A stretch of DNA of 64,000 nucleotides from a virus: IMG/VR virus record IMGVR_UViG_3300049484_000177, positions 34,384 through 98,383 of that record, one strand, 5' to 3'. Made by a program: the position numbers and the translations under genes. Within the stretch, counting starts at the first letter, position 1. Every line of letters begins with the position of its first letter. Below, piece after piece: positions 50,506 through 60,289 of this stretch. The notes under the pieces were generated by a model. It was not told the origin of the DNA and did no database searches. It worked only from the letters and a program-made list of their open reading frames with translations.

Positions 50506-51058
50506 CTAACTGATTCGTCTCATGACGAGTAGCTGTCCCCTATGAATTACCTCAACCCGACGATCATAAATAGAGAGGAAAGGGTCAATGCCCATAGCAG
50601 GTGTTTTGTATAGAGGCCACTCTTTATTGACAACCCACAAGTAGTCATCGAAGATTGTGATTCCACCTACCTTGAGCATCCAGAAACATAAGACAGCATC
50701 TACTATAACATCCTCTGCTTCATGAGATCCGTCGATATGGCAGAAATCAATCGTATCATCTTCTATCTCACGTAACCTATGTCTTGAAAACCCTTTCAGT
50801 TTCACTACCTTATAGGAGACTCCTGTATCGGCTATATTTCGATTGAAGCACTCCTCTCGTCCATGTCCTCCCTGCCAATGATCTATGCACCATAATTGAT
50901 TCTGGGTGTGTTAGGATATTCTCTAACCACCAGCAAGTAGATCCCCCTTCATGACACCCTATTTCAAGAGCAGTGATTTGCTTACCAACCAGATGCTTCA
51001 ATACCTCAGCCCATATCTTAGGCTTGTCTTTAACGAAGTCGTTATGGAACTCTCTCAT
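50506..51058 (-). pseudogene. Frameshifted SAM-dependent methyltransferase
   Basis: The upstream part from the ATG at 51058 carries motif I (ALEIGCHEGGSTCWWLEN) but runs into junk and stops at 50810. In the next frame the sequence continues as WCIDHWQGGHGREECFNRNI, then DTGVSYKVVKLKGFSRHR and FCHIDGSHEAEDVIVDAVLC. Removing one A in TCAATTATGG (about 50897-50906 on the plus strand) restores a single gene. The ATGA overlap with 51055 is intact. Either a real loss or a sequencing indel. Confidence 0.7.
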
Positions 51059-52212
51059 CGGAGCAGTTCCCAAGGCTTCGGCCGACCGAGCCAGTGGACC
51101 ACCTTAGCCCCCGGGTGACGTTCAATAGCCTCCCTAAGAAATACAGATGGGTCAGGAGATACCTTTCGACGTTGATTCAACTGATGCCTAGTAAGATTTT
51201 CCGCAGGGACATTCCATTCCGGAGAAAGTAACTTCAAATCCAGTCCGCCATTAAGATATTCGTCAATAAGACTGATTGCCATAGCCGACTGATCTCTAAC
51301 GTTGCATAACTCGACTTTCACCGGGTCTTCAATGACAAATGAACACACATCCCTCCATTTCATTATCAATGACTCCCCTCGTCTCCAACCAATAATACCC
51401 GTATTGATATCGAGTAACGTAGTCATAATATCTACGGCATGATGTTCACTTCCATACATATAGGAAACGATTGGATAATAGAGAGGCTTCCCCATATCAC
51501 CAAATAGTATTTGACTGGAAAGACAAAACTGATTCTCAGCCATCTCAAATAGAGGAGACAAATCACCCACAACTACAGCATCCGAATCTATCCATACTGA
51601 AGTATCAAATGGGGAGGCTAAACATACCCAGGGTTTCCACCAAGCGTTGATATGACTATGGATGATTGTCTCTCGTCTCGTCTTAGAAACTATAGGTTTA
51701 TCATGATACACCCAAACCACACCTACCCTATCCAATTCCATATGTTGCCAATATTCTAATCCATGATCTGCTACAGCTAAACCTACACCATTACTAACAG
51801 CCCCATATACTAAGGCCCCCAAACAACACCAATGATTGGATGACGCTCCAGTCACTACACCTCGTGACAAATCACTTGTTAGTATGTGATCCTCAAGAGA
51901 TAGCTTATACTGTACACTAGGCGAAGTGTTAGGTTTATATTCCCTCCACAAACCTAATGGACAATTACCTCCTAATATCAAAGCGTCTTCGTGCATACAC
52001 TCCTTCTCATGAAGACATGGATACTTATAACACGTAGAGCATACATTCTGCACAAATCTTCTAGCTGCCTCCCATCTACTACCAGGTTGTGTAGATGGGC
52101 AGTTACGATGAATATTGGAACTAGATAACGGGGGAGTAACAAACCCGCAATTACAGCAGGTGTAACGAATCCTCTTTCCTTTCTCGGCTGATGAGAAGAC
52201 GCAATCTGTCAT
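51055..52212 (-). CDS. Glycosyltransferase with N-terminal zinc ribbon
   Basis: 385 residues from the ATG at 52212. Begins with a Cys cluster (YTCCNCGFVTPPLSS; HRNCPSTQ). The remainder is a GT-A type domain: SPFDTSVWIDSDAVVVGDLS with DxD, DINTGIIGWRRGES and DQSAMAISLIDEYL, as in GT8-like enzymes. First glycan gene after the tail fibre-like gene, which it overlaps by ATGA. Confidence 0.75.
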   Translation of the reverse strand: MTDCVFSSAEKGKRIRYTCCNCGFVTPPLSSSNIHRNCPSTQPGSRWEAARRFVQNVCSTCYKYPCLHEKECMHEDALILGGNCPLGLWREYKPNTSPSVQYKLSLEDHILTSDLSRGVVTGASSNHWCCLGALVYGAVSNGVGLAVADHGLEYWQHMELDRVGVVWVYHDKPIVSKTRRETIIHSHINAWWKPWVCLASPFDTSVWIDSDAVVVGDLSPLFEMAENQFCLSSQILFGDMGKPLYYPIVSYMYGSEHHAVDIMTTLLDINTGIIGWRRGESLIMKWRDVCSFVIEDPVKVELCNVRDQSAMAISLIDEYLNGGLDLKLLSPEWNVPAENLTRHQLNQRRKVSPDPSVFLREAIERHPGAKVVHWLGRPKPWELLR

Positions 52213-53978
52213 GGTGGAACTACAGAACTTAAATATATCGATGTAGGAACAGTACAAGGTGTCGTATCGTCGATCTTAGTCAACTCAATGTTTTCCAACG
52301 TCAGGCAATCATTCAAAACACCAGGAGAGACATAATAAGGTAGGAGACCCTGCCAGATAGCACGCCCTGGTGGTACGTCCTTATCGTAAAGATACAAGAG
52401 GAATCGAAGTTTGGATGAGGGGCCTGGAGGAGAGGGCGAATCGGATCTGTCAATGAATAATTGCCACCCAGCCTGAACCTCCCCTGGAAAATAGTAAATA
52501 GCACCACAAGGATAAGACGTAAGAAAGAAGTTCCCATTGTAACGAGGACAGTATTCACTATATGGAGGGGAAGAACCAGAAACTCCACTAACCTCAATTA
52601 GCCATTGATCAGGCATAAGCTGATCTTTGCAAACGTCACAGAATATAATACATACGCAATCATTGCATAGCTGTAATGAAACATCATTCTTTTGTTGCAT
52701 ATACAAAAACTGATGACAAAGACCTGTAGTACCTGCCCCTATATTCTCGATGGCTGCATAAGCCCCTCCTACAACAGGAGGCTTATAACTACGAACACAA
52801 ATATAATCACCCCTATCAACATAGGATTTCTGAATCCCAAAGGACACCCCTGTTGGATAGACACACAAACGAATTTCGTATTCGTCAGTAAGTGGGTATA
52901 TCCAATCAGCTGTTCTCTCCTCACCTCCGTTGTTATTAACTCGAATAGTAATAAGACCCCCTGCTTTGAATTCTACCTCTCCCCACGGTCCATTACCACC
53001 TAACGCAGCACAAGCATATATCCTTATCTTCTGTCCTATAGTATCTGCCTGAATTCGAGCTATTACAGTAGCGTATTCATACCCACTCCCCACTACATAA
53101 TAGCTATGTTGAATCAGGCAATCAGAGCGAAGATTGCCCGCCAGTTCCATATAACCCGATGCAAATACCCCAGCACTCCATTCACACTCTGGGGTATGAT
53201 CTGGCCATCCACCACGATAAGAACCATATCCAACTATCTCACAACGAGCTGGGCATTCAGGACATTTAACATCTGTATCATGATGAGCTTGAACCTGGAA
53301 ATTATCGAAGTCTGCTGATCCCCCTGAAGTTCCAGAGAGATGAACTCCAGTGAACCCAAAGAACGTCTCATCTATTTGTTCGCTAGTAGCATAGGTCAAT
53401 TGAAACGAAACTGGAGTAGGTCGGGAAGTTGCTGTAACTACTACACGAATAGTAGCCCCACCAGGATAAGGTGTATCACGAACACAAACAACCACATCAT
53501 GCCAAACCCCCGTTTGCAGCCCTAATACATTCTGCTCTAATAGAACCGTATCCCCTCCATTGTGTCTAACTAGTTTGAACGACCCACAATAATCCTCAGT
53601 ATCTGAACATGTTATCGAGAGATACCAGTAATCATCCACATCAATATAACCAAATACCACACCTGCTTCATCTCCATCGTATTCAACTCGTATACTACCA
53701 CTTAGTATCCAACTTCTACCAGGAGCATTCACTCCACTACCAGTTCCAATACCTACCCCAGTCTCCTCTGTACGAACTATAACTGATCCCGAATCATTGG
53801 TAGACAAATAGTAGTTACTAGGATCACTAGGACTAGTTCCCGTACCTGGGCCAGTGAACTCCTGCTTTATTACCCAATCACCAGCCTCTTGAAACCACGA
53901 CGATAAATCCCCACCAAACGAATCGGCGGCTATAACACAACAGCATCCACAACCCCCTGCATTATGCTTCTTCGGCAT
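52209..53978 (-). CDS. Tail fibre or receptor-binding-like structural protein
   Basis: About 589 residues from the ATG at 53978. MPKKHNAGGCGCCCVIAADS, then a beta-sandwich of LamG/concanavalin type (ILSGSIRVEYDGDEAGVVFG; YWYLSITCSDTEDYCGSFKL; SADFDNFQVQAHHDTDVKCP), seen twice. Many Cys, uncommon for phage fibres. Position at the end of the tail genes suggests a distal tail or host-binding role. The stop/start with the upstream gene overlaps (TAATG). Confidence 0.65.
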   Translation of the reverse strand: MPKKHNAGGCGCCCVIAADSFGGDLSSWFQEAGDWVIKQEFTGPGTGTSPSDPSNYYLSTNDSGSVIVRTEETGVGIGTGSGVNAPGRSWILSGSIRVEYDGDEAGVVFGYIDVDDYWYLSITCSDTEDYCGSFKLVRHNGGDTVLLEQNVLGLQTGVWHDVVVCVRDTPYPGGATIRVVVTATSRPTPVSFQLTYATSEQIDETFFGFTGVHLSGTSGGSADFDNFQVQAHHDTDVKCPECPARCEIVGYGSYRGGWPDHTPECEWSAGVFASGYMELAGNLRSDCLIQHSYYVVGSGYEYATVIARIQADTIGQKIRIYACAALGGNGPWGEVEFKAGGLITIRVNNNGGEERTADWIYPLTDEYEIRLCVYPTGVSFGIQKSYVDRGDYICVRSYKPPVVGGAYAAIENIGAGTTGLCHQFLYMQQKNDVSLQLCNDCVCIIFCDVCKDQLMPDQWLIEVSGVSGSSPPYSEYCPRYNGNFFLTSYPCGAIYYFPGEVQAGWQLFIDRSDSPSPPGPSSKLRFLLYLYDKDVPPGRAIWQGLLPYYVSPGVLNDCLTLENIELTKIDDTTPCTVPTSIYLSSVVPP

Positions 53979-54358
53979 TAGCAGTCCTCCCAATCAACGA
54001 ATAGCTTATTACTAAGCGTTTCTCGTTTGCATTGGATATAACTGCTTCCTGCGACCGAAGACCTGCTCAGATTATAAACTGTCTCCTCATAATCTGTGTC
54101 ATCCCAATTCAACCTAGCAGTCAGTTCATCATCATCGTTTAGATAGTATAGAACACAGTCTGCCGAACCCGGTAGAAGTCCAATTCTAGCCGGTATTCCT
54201 CCTGCGGGTGTATAAGCAAGGTAGACAGATGTCTCCACTGCCCCCATAATCATCTCTTCGTCCGGGAACTTTCGCCCCTGTTCCCGCTTACGCTCCCGAT
54301 CAATGAGAGCACGAAACAGAACGGCATCTTCCGGCGACAAGGCAAAGAGATCAGCCAC
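53978..54358 (-). CDS. Putative tail protein
   Basis: 126 residues: LSPEDAVLFRALIDRERKRE, then beta strands. Small tail-region protein without a recognisable motif. Overlap of 1 base with the next start. Confidence 0.55.
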   Translation of the reverse strand: MADLFALSPEDAVLFRALIDRERKREQGRKFPDEEMIMGAVETSVYLAYTPAGGIPARIGLLPGSADCVLYYLNDDDELTARLNWDDTDYEETVYNLSRSSVAGSSYIQCKRETLSNKLFVDWEDC

Positions 54359-54360
54359 AA

Positions 54361-54843
54361 TTACCTCGGGAAGACAGTTATGCGGCAGAGGGCTTCACCA
54401 TGCTGACAACGTATAGAAAGCAAAGCCGCTTTAGCCGGACGAAGGATTGAGATTAGACCAGGTGAGCAAAGCTCGCACTCGTCACTATTCTGTGTATAGG
54501 ACAGTTCCAATACCTTCCGATCTATCTCATCCAACTCTTCCTTGGATGGATTAGTGACCGGAGATTTGCCCTCTAGGTTCTCTACTGTAATCGTACCTAC
54601 CTTATTGGACTCTACCCATCCAGTATCAACTGTCTTCCACATCACACCCACACGAATGCGACGGGTGTAGGGTTCTTCCTTCTCCTTGAGAATCTGGCTG
54701 CAAATGACCTGCACACCAAACGGTTGATCACCTCTGTGTTCGTGGTATATGTTCACCACTGTAGTTAGGCGATCTGGAGTTTCCTTTGCTGGATCAAGAG
54801 GAGCGACATTTACTCCAAGCAGCGGACTAGTTATCTGGCTCAT
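54361..54843 (-). CDS. Putative tail protein
   Basis: 160 residues from the ATG at 54843 (ATGA overlap with 54840). Beta-rich (DRLTTVVNIYHEHRGDQPFG) with a Cys-containing C-terminus (SDECELCSPGLISI). Not recognised. Confidence 0.55.
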   Translation of the reverse strand: MSQITSPLLGVNVAPLDPAKETPDRLTTVVNIYHEHRGDQPFGVQVICSQILKEKEEPYTRRIRVGVMWKTVDTGWVESNKVGTITVENLEGKSPVTNPSKEELDEIDRKVLELSYTQNSDECELCSPGLISILRPAKAALLSIRCQHGEALCRITVFPR

Positions 54844-55256
54844 GCGTCGAACGCCTCCACTATTACATAACAAGCGGCAGTGTCTGATCTAACACGTAGT
54901 TTGTTGACTACCCCAACAGTCCCAGTTCCAGCCCCATACTCAAACCTCAAGTTACGAGACAAACGAAGGATGTAGGCTTCCCCTGGCAGAACCTCACCCA
55001 ATGGATCGAAGTTAGCACCATCCCAAATGCCATACTCAATGAAGTTAGTAACATCCAAATTCATAATACGGCAGAGGGCGGGTAACATTAGTTCGCTGAA
55101 GTCCACGTCAGTGCCCGTTACCGATGCCGTAAATGCTCCTGGTACAGGCCCCTTGCCTATGGCCACATCCGCCCGGAAGTCGTTAGGATTGCTACGGTAG
55201 TTGAGGTTATCCTTGAGGATATTCAATTCAGAACGGAAGGTGGCTTCGTCACTCAT
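54840..55256 (-). CDS. Putative virion protein
   Basis: 138 residues. FRSELNILKDNLNYRSNPND, then beta strands (DGANFDPLGEVLPGEAYILR). Compatible with a small tail or baseplate component. Confidence 0.55.
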   Translation of the reverse strand: MSDEATFRSELNILKDNLNYRSNPNDFRADVAIGKGPVPGAFTASVTGTDVDFSELMLPALCRIMNLDVTNFIEYGIWDGANFDPLGEVLPGEAYILRLSRNLRFEYGAGTGTVGVVNKLRVRSDTAACYVIVEAFDA

Positions 55257-55268
55257 TTGTGTTTCGCC

Positions 55269-56201
55269 TTATAACCAGGTGGGTATGCCCAGTGTCAAGA
55301 AGTTGTACTCACCATACAACTCGATTGCTGCATGAAAGACTGGATTGGTAGGATCGGTAAGCGGGTCACCATTAGCTGTTAGCAAAATTCGAGTAGGAGT
55401 AGGTCGTTGACTCCATTCTTCTTTATACCAATCGAAATTCGTAGGATCTGCAGCACTAAGCGCTGAAGGCACCCAAACGTGAGTGACATTATTCCAAGTT
55501 CCCTTACGACATTTGTATCCTACCTGGGCCACTTCCTTCTCATCAAACCCATCAAACCTAACCTCAAACTCGAGGGTGCGAGTGTAGTAGTAATTGCAAG
55601 TACCATATACATTCCTTCTCCATGTAATGTTCGTCAGCATGACCTTACGCTTAGTCAAACCCCATAGATTACCATCATTCAACTTGTTGATAGCACCGGA
55701 GAGTGAATCTAACTGGAGAGCCGGGGTGTTCTGCTCGATAGTAACAGTAGGACGTACATCCTTCTTCTCTATCCCCTTAATACGTTCATGACTACTACTA
55801 AGAATCAGCTTCCCGAGACGATCCTTCTCAGCCTCCTTAGTATAGACAGCAAACGTCCCACTCACTTTTTGAGGCTCTGACAACGGATTACCTACCTGCG
55901 AGTCCTGACAACGTCTGATAGGTTTGGTACTGAAAGTCTGTTCCGTTGTCCAGTATACATTAGGCTCCTTCGACACTACAGGATTGATAGACAAGCTAGG
56001 GAGACAGAAAGCCCACGGGTCCGAATCATTACCAAACTGCCACGGAGCACCTACGGTAGGCAAGCCATAAGCAATAGATACAATAGCCGGACCATCACTA
56101 GGACTAGTAGTCTGAACCAAGCATTTCAACTTATACTCACGATGACCGTCCGAGTCCGTCGAACGGGACCAGTCTGTTCTTCCTAATACTACAGCCGACA
56201 T
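55269..56201 (-). CDS. Putative tail structural protein
   Basis: 310 residues with many aromatic beta strands (VNPTWY-like: PNVYWTTEQTFSTKPIRRC; NYYYTRTLEFEVRFDGFDEK). Directly downstream of the tape measure gene, where distal tail or tail-associated proteins normally lie. Confidence 0.6.
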   Translation of the reverse strand: MSAVVLGRTDWSRSTDSDGHREYKLKCLVQTTSPSDGPAIVSIAYGLPTVGAPWQFGNDSDPWAFCLPSLSINPVVSKEPNVYWTTEQTFSTKPIRRCQDSQVGNPLSEPQKVSGTFAVYTKEAEKDRLGKLILSSSHERIKGIEKKDVRPTVTIEQNTPALQLDSLSGAINKLNDGNLWGLTKRKVMLTNITWRRNVYGTCNYYYTRTLEFEVRFDGFDEKEVAQVGYKCRKGTWNNVTHVWVPSALSAADPTNFDWYKEEWSQRPTPTRILLTANGDPLTDPTNPVFHAAIELYGEYNFLTLGIPTWL

Positions 56202-56202
56202 A

Positions 56203-58887
56203 TCATGAGACTCCTAACGGACTGATGGTAATAGGAGGCACTCTTGACTGAGCCTCTACTGCTATTGCTATACGTTCAAGCAGTTGCTTAAACAGATCAT
56301 CAGTAGGTGGCTTGCCTCCACCAATCCCAGCTATACGAGGAGCATCAGCTATGGGAGCCCCTATACCTGCAGGCCCTCCAATTGCTGGTGCTATTACAGG
56401 AGGTGCTCCGGGAATGCCAGGAACAGGCATTCCCGCGGTGATATTTCTCATAGCCACATCAGCCAATAACTGATTGAACTCTTTTGTACCCTTGCGAACT
56501 GCTTCAAAGTCCCCTACCCCAAACTGGACTTCTACAAATGCTCTTGATTGAGCCTCTACCAACTCTTTATTCAAATCAACCAAAGCTCTCTGGTATAATT
56601 GCTGTCCCTTAACACCTTGACTTAGTAATGGCTGTAAATCATTTAACCCCTTATTAAACTTCTCCTGCGGAGTCATGTACTTCTCTGTCATATCTTTCAA
56701 CAACTTCATCCCGGTGGCCTGATCCATCAACTTCTTAGCAGAGTCTAACTGAGCAGCTCCAGCCCCCCGTAAGGATAGCTCATATAACTTGACCTCATCG
56801 GACGTCATACCAAATGTAGCTACTTGCTTCGCCAGTTCCTCGGTGAGTTTAGCTGTGTCCTTAACAACTTCAAGATTCCTCTTCTCCTCCATCTTATCTG
56901 CCATATCCATCAAATCCGCTAAATTAGCCCCTCGCTTATTAAGCCCTTCCAACTTCACTTCATCAGCTATAGTAGAAGCATCCGCTCCAGCCTCAATCAA
57001 CTCTGTCTCTACCTTCAATGCATCTATACTCTCTTGTAGACTATCAATAAACGATTTGGAATCGCTACTGAGCTTTTCTATCGCATCTGCCTTAGCCTTC
57101 GCTGCTTTGGCAGACGCTTCTAATACCGCCACCTCTTCTTGCAGGGATTCTACTAACACCCGTTGAGACTCTAGCATACCATCCGTTATCAATTTGCTAA
57201 GAACAGACTCATCATTAACCGCCTTCAGTTTATCCCTCTTTTCAGTAAGGGATTCTATGTAACTCGTTGCCTCTACCTCCCCCTTACTCATTGCAGCTTT
57301 GGAATCGGCTAACGGTCCCAATTCCTTACGCAAGGTAGCCAATGTATCTTTACTAGCCTTGAGCTTACCTTCAAGACTTTGCACTTCCTCCACCTGTCCC
57401 CGATAAACAAACTTACCAGCTTGCCATAACGATAAGACCGACGGGGCAAGTTCCTTTGCCCTATCCCTAGCATTAGTAAGAGTTTTCTCCATGCCCTTTT
57501 GATTCAATAAAAGAGCGTCATACTCCTTCTTCAAATAAGTGGTACGATCTACACCAGACAACTTAGCAGCGTTCTCCATAACAGACTGCAGATGCTCATT
57601 GTTGATCTTATCTAATTCCTCATTGATAGTACGAGCCTGATCCACCGTGACTTGTTCCGCTTCTATCTCTTTGCGTTCGTTAGTAGGCACAAGAGATCCA
57701 GCTTTATACCCTACATAAGCCGCTCCTGCTACAGCTCCCGCTACTCCCAAGGCCCTAGCAACCGCTTGAGCTTTAGACAACTTAGCAACCGATGAAGCTA
57801 AACCTAACGAGGCTAACGAAGCCGAGTTAGCCGTAGTAGAATAATAAACATTAGCCGCTGAAGCCGCGAGAGTAGAACCTGTCAAAGCTGTATAAGCAAC
57901 CCACAATTTACTAACTATAGCAATACCACCAGCCGCCATCGTGAAGACCGCTCCCAATACAGTAACAAGTCCTACAATAGTGCCTATAAGAGTCTTGTCA
58001 ACAGAAGACAAGCTACTAAACCACTCTACCAACTTAATGAACTGTTCAACTATCAATTTAGCAACAGGCAGGATACTCTCAGCCATCTCCCGACCAAGAA
58101 TACGCCAGGCGTCCTTGAGGGTGGACATCAAACCAAGATATGACTTAGATTGCTTCTCCATCAAATTGAAGAAGCGTCCTCCTTCACTAGATAACTCCTT
58201 AAATATATCCCGCACATCCGAGAAGGTGATTTTGCCTTCACTAAGCATCTGCTGAGCACCAGCTATGTTAGTCTTATAATGCTTGGCGAGATCCTCCAAT
58301 GATAGAATGCCCCTAGTAGACAACTGGCGGAAATCCTGGGTTAGTAATTTACCTACACCACGAATCTGATTGAAGATTAAAGCAACCATACCAAACTGAG
58401 AACTAGTACCTGAAGCAGCATTTCCTAATATTTTGAGCGTGTCCATCAACTCCTCTCCACGCTCACCAAACTGGACGAGACCTCTTGCTGCTTGTTCTAT
58501 CTCAGGCATTTCAAAGGGTGTCTTAGCAGCAAACTCCGTCAAACTGTTAAGCAATGCTGTTGTCTCTGAAGCACTACCTAGCATAGTTTCAAATGCAATG
58601 GTAGTCTGTTCAAACTTACCAGCCGCCTGTAGAGCTTCATTCCCCATCATCCCAAACACAGCCGTCAAAGCCCCTCCTACGACAGCGGCTGTTGTGCTTA
58701 GACTAGACAGACTATCCGCAAAACTTCTGGTTATAGCCGTACTCTGAGCCGTGAACTGCTTGGTCTGATTCTGAATGGCATTGGAAGCTGAAGCAGTCTG
58801 TTTGATAGCCTGATCCAACGTCTTCTGATAGTCCGATCCGTCTCCCATCAGACGAATGACCATCCTACCAAGTTCTGTCTCGTCCAT
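56203..58887 (-). CDS. Tail tape measure protein
   Basis: 894 residues from the ATG at 58887 (AGGGAAG upstream). N-terminal coil (KQTASASNAIQNQTKQFTAQ), the typical segment KFEQTTIAFETMLGSASETT and FAAKTPFEMPEIEQAARGLV, then hydrophobic helices (TLIGTIVGLVTVLGAVFTMA) and long helical repeats. It sets tail length; about 1.5 A per residue predicts roughly 130 nm (inference). Confidence 0.9.
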   Translation of the reverse strand: MDETELGRMVIRLMGDGSDYQKTLDQAIKQTASASNAIQNQTKQFTAQSTAITRSFADSLSSLSTTAAVVGGALTAVFGMMGNEALQAAGKFEQTTIAFETMLGSASETTALLNSLTEFAAKTPFEMPEIEQAARGLVQFGERGEELMDTLKILGNAASGTSSQFGMVALIFNQIRGVGKLLTQDFRQLSTRGILSLEDLAKHYKTNIAGAQQMLSEGKITFSDVRDIFKELSSEGGRFFNLMEKQSKSYLGLMSTLKDAWRILGREMAESILPVAKLIVEQFIKLVEWFSSLSSVDKTLIGTIVGLVTVLGAVFTMAAGGIAIVSKLWVAYTALTGSTLAASAANVYYSTTANSASLASLGLASSVAKLSKAQAVARALGVAGAVAGAAYVGYKAGSLVPTNERKEIEAEQVTVDQARTINEELDKINNEHLQSVMENAAKLSGVDRTTYLKKEYDALLLNQKGMEKTLTNARDRAKELAPSVLSLWQAGKFVYRGQVEEVQSLEGKLKASKDTLATLRKELGPLADSKAAMSKGEVEATSYIESLTEKRDKLKAVNDESVLSKLITDGMLESQRVLVESLQEEVAVLEASAKAAKAKADAIEKLSSDSKSFIDSLQESIDALKVETELIEAGADASTIADEVKLEGLNKRGANLADLMDMADKMEEKRNLEVVKDTAKLTEELAKQVATFGMTSDEVKLYELSLRGAGAAQLDSAKKLMDQATGMKLLKDMTEKYMTPQEKFNKGLNDLQPLLSQGVKGQQLYQRALVDLNKELVEAQSRAFVEVQFGVGDFEAVRKGTKEFNQLLADVAMRNITAGMPVPGIPGAPPVIAPAIGGPAGIGAPIADAPRIAGIGGGKPPTDDLFKQLLERIAIAVEAQSRVPPITISPLGVS

Positions 58888-58889
58888 AA

Positions 58890-59174
58890 CTACTTCTTCC
58901 CTAGTATAGCACCCCAAAAGGACTTAGAGTGTGCTACCATCCGCTCCTTGACCGATTGAGGTACAGCTACTAACTTCTTGAACAAGAACGGAATCTTGAA
59001 CATACCAACCTTCACCTGCCCCGGATTCTTATGCAGAACGCAATGAACCTCCCTAGCCACCTGCATCATGTAGTAGTCACTACGGCTAGGTTCATTCCAT
59101 TGCTTCTTCAACCATTCCATCCAAACTAGATACTGACGGTTGGATGTCTTCTCTTGACAGTCGTCAAGGGACAT
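58890..59174 (-). CDS. Tail assembly chaperone T part, translated by -1 frameshift
   Basis: 94 residues as an own frame (MSLDDCQEKTSNRQYLVWME). Read continuously with the G part at the slippery site it becomes AERYDGWLTLAGYLGMSLDD, giving an in-frame GT fusion; the independent ATG is then likely internal. It ends 2 bases before the tape measure start. Confidence 0.8.
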   Translation of the reverse strand: MSLDDCQEKTSNRQYLVWMEWLKKQWNEPSRSDYYMMQVAREVHCVLHKNPGQVKVGMFKIPFLFKKLVAVPQSVKERMVAHSKSFWGAILGKK

Positions 59175-59188
59175 ACCTAAGTAACCGG

Positions 59189-59740
59189 CTAAGGTGAGCC
59201 AGCCGTCGTATCTTTCTGCAAGTTTTTTGCTTTTTCCTCAGCCGTGGGCTCCAGCCACTTCTTCAGTGCTTCGTAATCATCTCCGAGGGTGTCCACAAAC
59301 TCCTTCAGATCAGACAAAGGCAATGGAGACACCGGACTTGATAGAGCCTTGCCTAGAAGTTCTCTCTCACTAGCCTCCTCCTGAAGCATTGAGACTTCTT
59401 TGATCTTGGCGAAGAGTGTTTTCTGAATGCGGCTGGGCCAGCTTTCGATGGTGGCCTGTGTCACGAGCTTGTCCGCCTTCAACTCACCATTACCATCTGA
59501 CTTGGTAGTATAAAGGCAGTGAGATACAAGAAGAGGCTCGACACTAGCCATACCCCGCAGAGAAGTCGGTTTACCATCCGGGCCCAACGTCATCGAGGCA
59601 AGCAGAGCATTGCGATAGATAGTAGCCGCCTTGCCACTAGCCTCCTTGAGAATGTAGGACTTACCCTGCACCATAACAGGGAGTTCTACTGGAGTCAGAG
59701 TATCAAAGTTCAGATCATCTTGTTGGATTTGGTCTTTCAC
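59189..59740 (-). CDS. Tail assembly chaperone G part
   Basis: 183 residues from GTG 59740 (AGGAGCGA upstream on the minus strand). Stops after the slippery site with DTTAGSP. Charged and helical C-terminus, N-terminal LTPVELPVMVQGKSYILKEA domain as in phage tail chaperones that bind tail tube and tape measure. GT is made at lower ratio by frameshift. Confidence 0.85.
   Translation of the reverse strand: MKDQIQQDDLNFDTLTPVELPVMVQGKSYILKEASGKAATIYRNALLASMTLGPDGKPTSLRGMASVEPLLVSHCLYTTKSDGNGELKADKLVTQATIESWPSRIQKTLFAKIKEVSMLQEEASERELLGKALSSPVSPLPLSDLKEFVDTLGDDYEALKKWLEPTAEEKAKNLQKDTTAGSP
59222..59228 (-). promoter_or_regulatory. Programmed -1 frameshift site A AAA AAC
   Basis: On the minus strand the codons GCA AAA AAC TTG contain the heptamer A AAA AAC. 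After a -1 slip the frame reads AAA CTT GCA GAA AGA TAC, joining directly to the T frame with no stop. The upstream frame otherwise ends 12 codons later. Confidence 0.85.
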
Positions 59741-59763
59741 TGGTCGCTCCTAAGCAGACATCG

Positions 59764-59806
59764 AAAATTGGCCCTCCCCGCCCGTCCGCTAAAGACAGGG
59801 AGGGCC
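59764..59806 (-). terminator. Minus-strand terminator after the major tail protein
   Basis: GGCCCTCCC (59798-59806 read from minus) with GGGAGGGCC (59770-59778) and AATTTTC after it on the minus strand. It lies between the tail tube and chaperone genes, a usual place for a partial stop limiting downstream expression. Confidence 0.85.
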
Positions 59807-59824
59807 TTGCAAGCCACAGGCAGA

Positions 59825-60289
59825 CTACGTGCCGCTGCCAGTAGCCGAATACTCAGCGAGAGTCTCCACTCCCGCTAACTGATTTGTAGCCACAATCGTT
59901 ATGGCTGCTTCCGGTTGGTTGCCTTCCTGCATTTCGTTGGGCTCGAAGGACTTCAGGTATCCAACGAAATTCCAACAGCTTCCATCCGAGAAGTGAACCG
60001 AGATCCACCCATTGACGTTGATCAGGGCGATTATCTGATCCAGCACCTGAGGATCATAGGCCACAGTGAGTTGGGCATCTGTCAACGTCTTCAGAACCCG
60101 CGGACCTCTTGTCCGGTAGGTAGTGTTGAACATGGTGGTAGTTTCCACCGCGTCTCCACCATCTACCCCAGGAGGCTTCACCGACTTCTCCCAGAACGAA
60201 ACGTCGGAGTCAGCTGCAAAGGCTATCTTTGCAGGAAATCCTTCGTCCAGTTTGGTCCCAGCAGGGGCCGAGCGAGTCGTAGCAGTCAT
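59825..60289 (-). CDS. Major tail (tube) protein
   Basis: 154 residues from the ATG at 60289, with AAAGGAGA 7 bases upstream, the strongest ribosome site in the arm. Beta-rich: AFAADSDVSFWEKSVKPPGV, RTRGPRVLKTLTDAQLTVAY, QPEAAITIVATNQLAGVETL. Small size, high-expression signals and gene order (before G/GT) support the tail tube. Confidence 0.75.
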   Translation of the reverse strand: MTATTRSAPAGTKLDEGFPAKIAFAADSDVSFWEKSVKPPGVDGGDAVETTTMFNTTYRTRGPRVLKTLTDAQLTVAYDPQVLDQIIALINVNGWISVHFSDGSCWNFVGYLKSFEPNEMQEGNQPEAAITIVATNQLAGVETLAEYSATGSGT

